Source: Owenia fusiformis
Taxonomy: Eukaryota > Annelida > Polychaeta > Sabellida > Oweniidae
DNA length: 64,000 nucleotides
Reading direction: 5' to 3'
NCBI GenBank assembly: GCA_903813345.2
Contig: CAIIXF020000011.1
Span: 377,001-441,000 of the forward strand
In this document: positions 1-10,881 of the stretch, piece by piece
How the letters are laid out: every line of letters begins with the position of its first letter
Position numbering within the stretch: position 1 is the stretch's first letter
The notes under the pieces: model-generated
Database searches by the model: none
What the model was told of the DNA's origin: nothing
The model's input: the letters and a program-made list of their open reading frames with translations, nothing else
Translations under genes and position numbers: made by a program

Positions 1-679
1 CAGGAAGTGACAAATTTTTGGGCATTTTTAGACATTTTTTGAACAAAGATAACAGAGTTCTGGTTTGACCTCCAGTCAATTCAACTAGTTCCAAATACCA
101 TTTACAGGTCCAGGATCACAATGTTTACGGTCAGAATGACCCTAAACATGATGAAATAACCTTTTCAGCCCTATGAAAATGTGACTGAAAAATAGCTAAA
201 AGTTGGAGGTGGGAAACGTCACTGAACAGAATCTTTTGAATTTTTCAGAAAATGTGCCCAATATATTGCTCTAAATGGTACAATCTTTGAAAATTTGATA
301 TCATTCATAGAAAAAGGAAAAAAGAAAAAACTGATCTATTTTCCTTTTTATGACCGCAATTTTTGTTTACGACAATTTTCTAAAATTTCAAAGATTGTAT
401 CAGTTTGAGCATTATATTGGGCACATTTTCTGAAAAATTCATAAGATTCTGTTCAGTGACCTTCCCTAGCTCCTACTTTTAGCTTTTTTTCAGTCACACT
501 TTCAAAGGGCTTAAAAGGTCATTTCAATATGTTTAGGGTCATTCTGACCATGTACATTGTGATCCTGGTCATGTAAATGATATGTGGAAATAGTTAAAGT
601 GACTGGAGGTCAAACCAGAACTCTGTTATCTTTCTTCAAAAAATGTCTAAAAATGCAAAATATTTTTTCACTTCCTGTT
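1..679. mobile_element. Long foldback (inverted-repeat) element, truncated by the window edge
   Basis: The first 679 bases form a long inverted repeat. The start (caggaagtgacaaa, then aacagagttctggtttgacc) returns in reverse complement at 600-679, and matching continues inwards to a centre near 340, giving arms of roughly 300 bp. There is no open reading frame. This is a non-autonomous foldback or long-TIR MITE. A decayed partial copy of one arm lies at 27318-27510. The left end may extend beyond the window. Confidence 0.75.
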
Positions 680-2750
680 TCGTCATTTCCTGTTAACTTC
701 CATGGCACCTTAAGGTACAAAACTGAAACATGTCTTCGACAATGCACGGAATAAGACGCGTGTACCTGAAAATAACAGGACGCCAATAAGGAAGCTCTTA
801 AAATTCATGAAAATGTTGATAACCCGTAATGATCTGCAGCGGACCGAACAAACAACTATTGAGACATGTTCTTTGGCTAGACACATTGGCCCACATATTG
901 AAACTCGATACCGGAAAGTTAACAGTAAACAAAAATGCCGCGTATTTGTATAATAGCAGTGTGTAAACAAAAACAACAACATAGAACCATTGTTGCTGTA
1001 GGATTAAAAATTCAGCCTATATCGAAAAAATAGTGAATTGATGAGTGCAATGGTATACGTGTACTGCACTCCTCATACTTGTTACCGAAACGGAACGATC
1101 CATTTCGGTAACAAAATGTCGAAACCTCGAAGTTACGATTTTCCCTTTTCCTTAGATGTAGGCAGAATATCTACGTCATTTTTACATTTACGAACAAAAA
1201 GTTCAGAACACGACAAAATCATCGTTCACTCTTTGCTACATAAACTAGACTTCAAGAACGCTTAAAATCTGCACTTTAATGACCCGGTGTAAAAGGGTAG
1301 GAGGTCCTATTAAATTATGGTCCTACTTTCCATTGATTTATATGGTGACCTAAATACAACTCTCCCTAATCATCGTATCCACAATCAGGGCCAGTAAGGG
1401 CCTTTAAGAAAGGGGACCATAATCCCCAGGGGACCATCATTTCTTTCACACCGGTTCCATTTCTGTTGTCTTCAACGAAATTGATGTTTGGACCATCAGA
1501 CACCGTTCCCGAGCTATGCTCTTTAATAAAACACAATGCTTGAAAATATCAATTTAAAACACAATCAAACCCATTTAAATCATTCGTAATCTTACCTTTG
1601 TTTGATGTAGAAATTAAAAGTATTACTCCCGGCTAACATTCTAAAATGGCAAGAAACGGAAATTAACATTGTTTTTATGTTGCTTTACATTTGCCACAAT
1701 TTTGTCATAAATAATGTTCTACTTTTTTCAACTTTCGATCTTAGGCTGTCATGACATTCTTAAAACAAAAAAGGAGACATTGATGTCATTGTTAACAAGT
1801 ATGATCGTTTAAGAGGGATCGCATGGAATCCACTTTTCTATCCTAATACCCAAACAAACGTTTGCATAATTAAAGACATTATGTTACAGTTCAAGTTCCA
1901 CTTGAACGTTTAACTACTGAAATATTAATTATGGTCATTTAAGAATTTGTTCTCGACTCTCGTTTATAGTATTCACTTGTCTCGTCTAGTATAAATGTAA
2001 TAGAGAAATAATTGTAATTAGGTCCTTTGAACCAATGAACCTTGAAATGAGATAGCGACCCAGAGATGTAATAGGAACCAAACAATAAGGGCAATGTGAT
2101 CCACAGGCCCATGATACCCCAAATTCACTTTCGAGGTATCTTCAAATCACATACCTTGACCTTCCGGCCTTTAGTCGCATTTTTCAGTCTGCAACAGGCA
2201 TTACATTGATCCAGCTAGACAATATCCAGGGGTGCATGTCATTCACTTGCCCTTTGAGTAAAAACGTAAGAGGAAAATACAGAGTTTTGAGCCCCTGAAA
2301 GGACGACCAAATGAGAAAGGGATGGCATTATGGCAATCCCTAATGGCTATAATACACGTAACGTACGAGTTAAAAATCTTAAAACACGTGGCTTGAGCTT
2401 CCTACTTTTCGAATAGATGTCTTTAACAGCCATTGCCCATGTACTGTAAAACAGATTAACCCCAGGGATCGAGGGATGCATCATAAATTAAAGACAAGTG
2501 GTGATGAAGTAACAGATATGAGACAACATAGTACCTCGGACAGGTTGAATGATGCAGTTATGTTTTTACTCTATATTTGCAATGGAACAACCATTCTTAT
2601 TGAAATTGGTTATTCATTGTATTCGTCTTCAATATTATTATAGTGCATTAGGTCAAAGAAAGACTTATCACTCTGGGTCACGTTTCCTCTGATTACGCAC
2701 TGAATTTTTCCGCCACCGTCACTCGACATGCAACCCCGTGGCACGGAATT
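680..2750. other. Upstream intergenic DNA, no gene recognised
   Basis: I see no supported gene here. Open frames (for example at 710-982 and 1038-1265) are short, have no family resemblance and no plausible splice partners. Confidence 0.5.
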
Positions 2751-2760
2751 TGTAAACATG

Positions 2761-2768
2761 TATAAATA
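2761..2768 (+). promoter_or_regulatory. Candidate TATA box of the SLC18-like gene
   Basis: TATAAATA lies 72 bp upstream of the ATG at 2840, leaving room for a start site near 2790 and a short leader. Seen directly; its promoter function is inferred. Confidence 0.45.
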
Positions 2769-2839
2769 CTAAAAAACTAAGATATAGAGCAAAGACATTT
2801 TGAATGATATTTCCTGAAATGAAATGTATTTTCTAGACG

Positions 2840-5800
2840 ATGTCCCCAAAAGACAGTGACAGCCTTCGTGACGCTTCGTCCCCAATGGATGGCTGTGACG
2901 ATGTAACAATAAAAGAAACTTGTCTCCCTAAAACAGAGCAACAAAATAAAGCTGTTAAGTGCGTGTCAAAAACACCAAAAGGGACGCCTTCCAAACACTT
3001 GGTGACGATCGTATTATTCGTTGCAATGATGCTAGATGTTATGTTAATGACCAGCATAGGCAAGTATAAGGTCGTGGTGGGGAATAGTTGCTTTGGGGTC
3101 CATTAATTACTTTCGCTTGATTCTGAAACGTATTGCTAGATGTTATGTTGATGACCAGTACAGGCAAGTATAAAAGTCGTGGAAAACGCCCGGCCGATTG
3201 AGTATATTTTGTTCAAAAGTGAATACAATTTTGAACAAAATACTCATTTGGCCGGGCGCCGACCGATGAATTGGTGCAAATAAGACATAAATTACCTTCA
3301 CCTGATTCTAAAATGTATTGTAATACTTAACTTTTGGTGGATTGCATAATTGAGATGATCTATCGCATTATGTTAACAATATGTGTTTAGTTCATTCGAC
3401 TCTCCAAGGAGTAAAATGTAACGATTGTTACTTGGAAATTGAATTTCCCATTGTCGTTATGGTTACTCGATTTGTTTTCCAGATCCCATTATCCCAGACA
3501 TTCTCCATAAAATCCACGCAAACCATATCTTCTTTACATATTTGAATTTCACAGACGGCCACCTAATAAATGGAACTACAAACGAAACTGCATACCATTC
3601 ATCATTTGGATATATCAAACAAACAAATTGCTCTAACGTGACCGATCGCCATGGTATTCTAAATGTGGAATTCCTAAACAGGTCAGTCGAAATACCAAGG
3701 ACAAAGCAAAGGCATAAACAAACACGAATCTTCAACAGAGACCCTATAGTTCACTTCAAGTGTGTCAACGACAGTGAAGACACAAGAAATGAGTTCGGCT
3801 TCATGGCAGTACAGACGGAAATTGGGATTATGGTTGCTGGGAAACCTGCTGTTGAGATGTTTACTAACATTGCGGTTGGATTCCTTGTGAATAGATGCGG
3901 CCCTCGAGTCCCTATGCTGCTGGGTTTTTTATTCACGTTCCTTTCAACCGTAGGTATGTAATGCCTTCGTCACATTTGATCTAAGACAACCGTATGGCAG
4001 ACGTAGCTTCCAAAAACGAGAAAATGCAGCATAAAATATAGGGATAAGCAGTACCGTGTAGATTTTCTATATATCGATTTTGTGAAGCTACGGCCACCGT
4101 ACGACCGCCGTACACGTGACAGAGGCTTCAAGGACAAAATATTAATAAATATCAATAGGTAGATTAACTTCCAACGGTTGATAAAGTGTTTAGTCAAAAT
4201 TAGGGAATATCTACATGGCCCAGTAGAGGGAATTCCAGCCGAAATGTATGATGATAACAAGATATGAGATCTCGACTGAAACTACCTAATAACCTTGTAT
4301 AAGTAGTTACAGTTTATATTTCAGGTTTTGCGTATGCTAGACGATTCTCTGTGCTCCTTATTACACGAATGGCTCAAGCCATTGGATCCAGCTTGTCAGT
4401 TGTTGCAGGTATGTAATTGTTTGCTCTATTATGCAGTTTGTTGTCGGTCCCAATACATTTACTAAGTGGGCCAAAATAAAGTTTATGTTGAAAAACCAGG
4501 TCTAAACAGTTATTTCTAATGTTATTGTATATGTATGAAAGTTCCCGTACATTTACAGAATTTGCAAATGAAAGTTGATTTCAAAAGTACAAGGCCTCTT
4601 AATATCCATTATATATTTCATCTTTACCGTTTTCTAGGTTTGTCGTTTCTAGCAGCGGTATACAAAGACGATGCGGAGCGCTCGAAGGCTACGAGTAGAG
4701 CATTTGGTGGGATCTCGCTTGGAATAATACGTTAGTATAATTATGAAAACTGTGTATTTTAGCCTATTCCATACAGGGTCTATATAAGCCAGGATCCAAA
4801 AATAGCTTGGGGAGCAAATTCAATTGTTGAGGAGGAAATTTGTACCATAAGACTTTACGTAACCAGCTTTTCTAAACTTTTCTAAATATATGAGAAGATA
4901 TATAGATAATTAATGGTTTTGAATCTGTTATTTTTTTGTACAGTGGGTTACCCTTACGGAAGTGCAGTTTACGAGTTCCTAGGAAAAGAAGCGCCGTTTT
5001 TGATTTTAGCTGGAGTCGCTGTATTGGATGGGGGTGAGTACTAAGTAGGTTAGATGCGCAGATTGGAGTGAATTTTGATATGTTTGCGCATGACATTTAT
5101 GGCCAATGGATTAGATGTACATCATTCTGTCAGTTCCTTTTTAAAATTGTGGAGAGGTAGCAGAAAATAGATTGGCTAAGATCGAATTGATAATTTAAAA
5201 TGTATACACTTTTAGAGGGAATAATCGGTTTTGTATCGAAATTATTCATTTGAATAAATGAAATTCAAAAAACCAAATTCAAACATTCAAATTATCAAAT
5301 AACGTTGCAGCTTTATTGGCAATGGTTCTCGGCTGTTTCTCGCTTGGAGCTTGTGAGGGCAAAGGTACTGAGAAGAAAAATAAAACCGGTTTTCTTAAAT
5401 TATGTATTGACCCCTACGTCGTGGTTGGTTTAGGTAAGTAATGAACTTTGACCTTTCACCTTATATAGGTGTTATTTTATATCACTAATTTCCATTTTAG
5501 AATTTTGATGTCTCGAAACGTCTAGATAAAATATGTTTGAATTTATACCGATAGACATTCATACAACTTTTCTAGAAAAGGAGGCCATGACCCAGAATCC
5601 ATAGATGAGCCTACCTCAATGTAAAGCAAAGGTTCTCTTGAGGCTCATCTTTATATCGACTTAGGTTCATCTATGAATACTGGGTATACCCCTCTTCCTT
5701 TCTAGGTTGTTCTTTCATGGTTCACTTCGGGTTGGGAGTGTTCCTTGCGACAGGACCAGCTTGGATGCTTGGAGAGCTACACGCTCAGCAATGGAACATT

Positions 5801-7523
5801 GGGGTCGTATTGGCAGTTGCCGTGATCTTCCACTTTACTGCACAGTTTTTGACGGGTCTATTTGCTATTAAGCTAGGAAGGTATGCCTAATGAAAACCTA
5901 AACTTGATCACGACACAATATCGACCCATTTACAGCACCGATTAAAATAAGAGTAAAGAAAAAGCGTTTTCAAAACACAGGCTTTTGGAGCGGAAATGAA
6001 TTTAAAACGAAACGATGCTTACACAGCCCAATTAAGTTCAATTAAATTCATACAATTGCAGTTTTGGTGTCATGTTGACTCTGAGATTATATTGAAAATA
6101 TTTTTGTAAAATAATTTGGCAATTATCAACTTCAACGAAATGTCAGTATTTTTAATTTGTGTTTTAGGTGGATTTTCTGTATGGTCGGAATGTGGATTTT
6201 CTCTCTCGGTATGGCTGTGGTAAGATAATGGATCGATGCTTGCACGTTCAAATATGCAATATGAGTTACTTCGATCTGAATTTGCTCAATTCATACGTGG
6301 TATAATTGTAATTTACCGTATACCATTCATCTAAATTGAAAATGAAAATGGAATGCAATTGGTAATTTGGTGGATGTTTGTCCTTCAGTGTATTCCATTT
6401 TTTAAATGTTGATAATGCGCGTGAATTGTGTGATAAAAAGCGATTGGAAATAATTTTATGATTCGGTCAAAATCGTTATTGAAACGTTAAATATGGTAAA
6501 ATATTTATATAATATAATGTACATTTAGCAATAGCTGACAACAAACATTTTTAGAATATTTCTTGTAGTATCCACTTTGCCAGAACATTTGGGAGGTCCT
6601 CGGCCCTGAAATCACCGTCCGCATCGGCCATGGTACTGTCCTCTGCGTCATCAGTCCCTTATTAGGCCACGTTGCTGACATTCGATTCGACTCCAATTAT
6701 GGTGCAGTTTACGGGCTCTATACGGCATCATATAACCTTGGACTAAGCGTGGGTAAGTCAATTTAAAAACGTCATTTTGAGCACCAATATGTTATTTTGA
6801 TCACCGAGAACGTCATTTTTAGCACCAAGAACGTCATTTTAGCACCATTACGTCATTGTGAGTGTACCATGACGTCATTTTTAGCAGCATTACATCATTA
6901 TGAGTGTACCATGACGTCATTTATAGTACCATGACGTCATTTTTAGTACCAAGGCGTCATTTTGATCACTAAGAACGTCATTTTTAGCGCAATTGCGTCA
7001 ATTTGAGCTAATGCCATGGTGCGTTAATCCAGTTGTTTCAGAATGTGTCTAACGTAAATATCTGACGATAATGATTCCGAAGAATACATTTGGATACAAA
7101 TATTATAAGTGAAATATTATATTATGTCGACGACATACAATACTTTTGTACTCTTTACTTGTAGTATATATAGAACTATTTTTATTATTATTAACTTAGG
7201 TCCAGTTGTAGGGGGCGCAGTTGTCCAGTATATGACGATCGATTGGCTTTATAGAACGACGGCCATTGGAATATTTCTATTTGCTTTTCTAAGTACAACT
7301 TTCCGACATATAGAACCTAAAAACTTTAACAAGGTACATCAGTTATATTGCTTTTTCCAAACCAATATTGACAGATTGAAGTTAAAAATTATTGAGATGT
7401 GTTTCATTTTAAATTGGGCTAATTTACTTGCAGTTAACTGCCGTACAAAATTCAAATACTGCAACTCAGAAAACGTATGGATCAACAGATGCAAGAGAAC
7501 AACCAGATGGTGTAAATGCTTGA
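2840..7523 (+). CDS. SLC18 family vesicular amine transporter-like protein (11 exons, 571 aa)
   Basis: A major facilitator protein of the VMAT/VAChT family, which loads amines into secretory vesicles in exchange for protons. Exons: 2840-3059, 3483-3953, 4325-4408, 4638-4730, 4944-5033, 5311-5433, 5706-5880, 6168-6219, 6569-6752, 7200-7333, 7434-7523; all phases agree. TM1 holds MMLDVMLM (Asp66), followed by PIIPD. A long luminal loop carries seven N-glycosylation sequons (N95, N103, N107, N122, N125, N139, N169). TM2 has AGKP (Lys194), then the loop motif [37 protein letters not shown] and GPVVGG closely resemble VMAT blocks. Vertebrate VMATs are about 515-520 aa; the excess is in the loop. 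Two conserved membrane Asp positions of TM10 and TM11 appear to be Leu461 and Thr488, so the substrate may not be a classic monoamine. Intron 1 is GC-AG. The family call is firm; the substrate is unknown. Confidence 0.9.
3028..3322 (+). repeat. Tandem duplication of the exon 1 end and its GC 5' splice site
   Basis: The segment gctagatgttatgtt...ccag...aggcaagtata at 3031-3068, which spans the end of exon 1 and its donor, recurs at 3135-3172, exactly 104 bp downstream. The flanking attac-ttc-c-tgattct-aaa block recurs at about 3107 and 3290; in the second copy a hairpin insertion separates the two parts. The second copy keeps the same donor context at 3163/3164. Confidence 0.75.
3187..3258. 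mobile_element. Short hairpin MITE in SLC18-like intron 1
   Basis: Arms of about 32 bp beginning cgcccggcc and running through ttttgttcaaaa pair across an 8-9 bp loop. It sits inside the second copy of the 104-bp duplication, so it inserted after that duplication. Confidence 0.65.
5572..5705. mobile_element. Foldback MITE whose right end forms the exon 7 acceptor
   Basis: The left end (ctagaaaaggaggcc, then cccagaatccatagatga) is matched in reverse complement by the right end (tcatctatgaatactggg, then cccctcttcctttctag). The final ctag is the 3' splice site of SLC18-like exon 7. A related element lies at 13265-13400. Confidence 0.65.
6768..7012 (+). repeat. CRE-rich minisatellite in SLC18-like intron 9
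   Basis: About eleven irregular units built on acgtcatttttagcacca begin 15-20 nt after the exon 9 donor. Three contain the perfect cAMP-response palindrome TGACGTCA (6870-6877, 6912-6919, 6932-6939). Others hold the half site CGTCA. Confidence 0.75.
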
Positions 7524-9119
7524 TGCCACTAAACAACTCTGAAATGGAGCTAGAGTATACAACGAGCCTCAGCATATTGTATTGGGGTTTATATTGGTTG
7601 ATACTTTGGAGTAAATGACAAAAACAAGTGATTCCACATGATATTACGTGATAACAATGCTTGAAGATGTACAAAAATAGCAGAAACGATGCGTTGTCTA
7701 ATGTTACCAACAAAATCGTATCGTCGATTGTATTGTTAAGAATTAAATTAAATTTACTCAGCACTTACAAATATATACAGTATTACTGTTAGTATATTTT
7801 TAATCAGTTTTGCATTCCGATTAGACACTGTTTGCTGACGGAGTGGCAGGCGAGACAATTGCCGTACCTTAAGTTAACTGACATTGTCTTGCCAAATGTT
7901 TAAGGAATATCTTTTTCAGACGTGTTTTCAGTTAAGAATTTAAAATGAGTCTTACATGAGTGCGCCTCATTTTAGCCTTCTAATAAACATTGAACTAGGC
8001 ATTTAATAAAAGGGATTTTGATATTATGAATTTGGGTAGCAATGTTCAACTGAACTAAGAATAATTATTTTCAGCAAATTTTACTTTTCTCTGAATTGTG
8101 TATTCGGTGATGAGAAAAAGGAGACTTGGACAAAAATGTTGGAGGGAAGAAGACCTACGTGTCCTGGCAAAAATGATGGAAGAGGCTAGGCTTTAAGTGC
8201 AAGCTATGATGATTTATAATTACGTAACAACTACCTCATTATGTATCTTCTGATGATCTTGTTACGTAGAAGTAGAACAATTTGACAAATTGACTGAAAT
8301 CTTTCAAAAAACAATCTTCAATATGAATAAAATCCCATTCACACCATTTGTGGTTGACAAACATATCAAATAAATTCATCGAACCCCCATAGCTATAGAT
8401 AAACATATTATAATATCATGATCTTAACATTACGGTGTAGTATGTCCGGGTTACGTTAAACGCCAGTGTTAAAGTGACAATCCCTAAATAATTCAGTTCC
8501 GACTTTTGTATCCAGATGAATTCCTTGCTTTCCAGTTATATAATTTATCGAATTAATTAGAATTCGAATTTAATTCGAAAGTTCATAAATAATTTCGTGT
8601 TATATTTTATCAATCTGTCATGATATTTTTTTACAAAAAGTGACACTGTCTAGTCTTATTAATTATTATCACCAATAGACATTTCCAATAAACCCTGCCA
8701 CGTTTAGGTATATCAAAGAGGGTTGGTAATATTCTAGACGTTACGTCGAAATAACTAGTTTGGACCTGGGACTCAACAAGATGGCCTCCCTTTTGGTAGC
8801 AGATTTTCGTAATCGTTTTCCGAATTAAAACCTATTTCTCGAACAGTAGGTAGATTAAGATTACTGTAAAAGTAGCAGGAATTGGACATCTCACACTGGG
8901 TTAATTATAAACAGAATGGAGTTGCCATTCCAGGTGAGTTGCTCTTAATAATGCAGATGCAAGTAGGTAGTTACCAGTTTCACCACCAGGTGACTCGTTC
9001 GGGTCAGATAGCATGGCGGGTATAGTAGAAAGTTCCCTTTAACATGTTTAACTTAAATTGCATCTGTTTTAGTGGTTCAATTTTCATATAACCCTTATGT
9101 ATCTAATTGTTATGTAAAT

Positions 9120-9430
9120 CAAAATATGTCCAGTAAATGAAAATGTTATCTTACCAATACAAGAAAAGATATTTCACTTTTTGTGATTTTGTAACAAGGG
9201 CTCTATGGGGAATCAACCCGAACTAGAAGTCACACTTTCAAAAACAATTAAATTTTTAAACTTGATAAACAATTTTCGAAACCATATTTCTAGATGTGCT
9301 TTTACATGTAGATTTCAAATATAACATCGCTTTGACTGAATTTTGAATATTTAATGGCGTAAATCAAGATTTTTCTACTCGCAGCTAGTCTATTGCTAAT
9401 AATTATACATCTAGTAAATAAATATAGTTC
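9120..9430. repeat. Dispersed repeat, copy 1
   Basis: Closely resembles the reverse complement of 47510-47762 (shared blocks include gtccagtaaa, atatttcactttttgtg and tttacatgtagatt). It resembles 28905-28990 more weakly. The class is unknown; there is no ORF. Confidence 0.6.
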
Positions 9431-10034
9431 ATATTGAAATCCTAGACTTCCATACATATTACAGATGAGTACAAAACTAATAAAATCACTCACACTGACA
9501 ATAAGACATTAATGACCTAATTGACATATCCTCGGTTGAGAGTATTCATTATCATATGTCAATTTCTTATTGGTTTAATGAATAGGTTGACGAATTGAAT
9601 TTGCCACGAGGATCAATTGGAGACCACATAAAATACATATGGACACGCAAGGTTATGTAAATCAGGTAGGACTGTCGTATATCAAATTTTGCACATTTTT
9701 GCCAACGAGAATACTCCTTCAGATGGGCTAGAATGGATAGGGACGGCGTGATAGTAAGTTACTTAAACTTGTTACATTAGAGAGGATAGGTTACACGTAT
9801 TTGAAAGAACTTGAACGTAAACGTTTAATATTCATCCTTGCTGCAAGGGTATTTTACAAGTATATTTTAGGCATAAATGAAGTCCTTTATTTATTTATTT
9901 ATGTTTATTTTATCCACCAGAATTGGTGTGTTTACATGTGTTATATAAAATATTACATAAGGGGTTGAGATTATTATGTTACATACAGTAATAAAAAAAC
10001 AATTAAAATGTTTATGTACAACCAATCCCTGGTG

Positions 10035-10163
10035 TTGACGGACGTCAGGCTACCGCGTTGACGCCGTCAAGTCACTACTATCTGTTACATGCAATAAGAA
10101 AAACAAGTTCTCCACCTAATATTTGCTGTTGACGGACGTCAGGCTACCGCGTTGACGCCGTCA
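10035..10163. repeat. Two copies of a hairpin containing GACGTCA
   Basis: A segment of about 35 bp starting ttgacggacgtcaggctacc and ending gacgccgtca occurs at 10035-10070 and 10129-10163. Each copy folds on itself (tgacgg against ccgtca). They are 94 bp apart and nearly identical, against divergent surroundings. Confidence 0.7.
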
Positions 10164-10881
10164 GTTAACCTACACTTTACCTATTACCCTTTAGCTACAA
10201 TATGATATTGTCCACCTATCATTTATCAAACCAAATCTCATTAAAAATTATGGTTAACTAATCAAAAATTTACATTTGGTCTTGCCTCATACATTCCATA
10301 AATTGACAGAGCTATCTTAATATATTGATCCTCTGTCAGTACATTATTTTCGCCAAATAAAATCTTACCTTTGAAGAAGGATGTTTAATATTATGACCCC
10401 TAGGAATTGTTGTCCAATTCTCAATTGGTTTGAAGAGGGACCTTATTACAATTATTTTCTTCATATTCAATTTGAAAAATAAGGGCCAGAGAGGGGGGAA
10501 AGCTTACAAGGGACCATCATTTTACACGTTTCAAGTACATGTAACGATATCGAGGTGAACTTACAAGCATAAAGAAATGTAAATGGTTCCTGGTAAAAAC
10601 TGTCGAGGGGGGTAATGAACATGTTTAAGTAGATATATCTGAAAACGTATCTTATTCTTAACCCCGTTTATATTTCGTTTTCAGACTTTTAGAAACAACA
10701 CAGAGCAAAAGGTTCATTTGTTCAACTTCAATATGGATTGGCAATATCGGTATCGTATTAATATTACCACTTTTGATGCAACCTTGATATATTAACAAAA
10801 AACATAGTGTAAAGAGTTTGTTGTTTTATTTCTAGACACAAATCATGCTTTTAATTTATACAAAGTTACGATCTTATACAT

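Larger units (their letters stand above)
7524..10881. other. Intergenic DNA between the SLC18-like and Pif-like genes
   Basis: Contains the 3' UTR of the SLC18-like gene (AATAAA-type signals near 7982-8007), a dispersed repeat at about 9120-9430 and a pair of hairpin repeats at 10035-10163. I see no coding exon. A VWA-domain exon, expected upstream in canonical Pif genes, was looked for and not seen. Confidence 0.5.

Noticed and set aside
7339-7764. Minus-strand 141-codon frame
   Set aside because: Antisense shadow over the last two SLC18-like exons and the 3' UTR, with no family resemblance.
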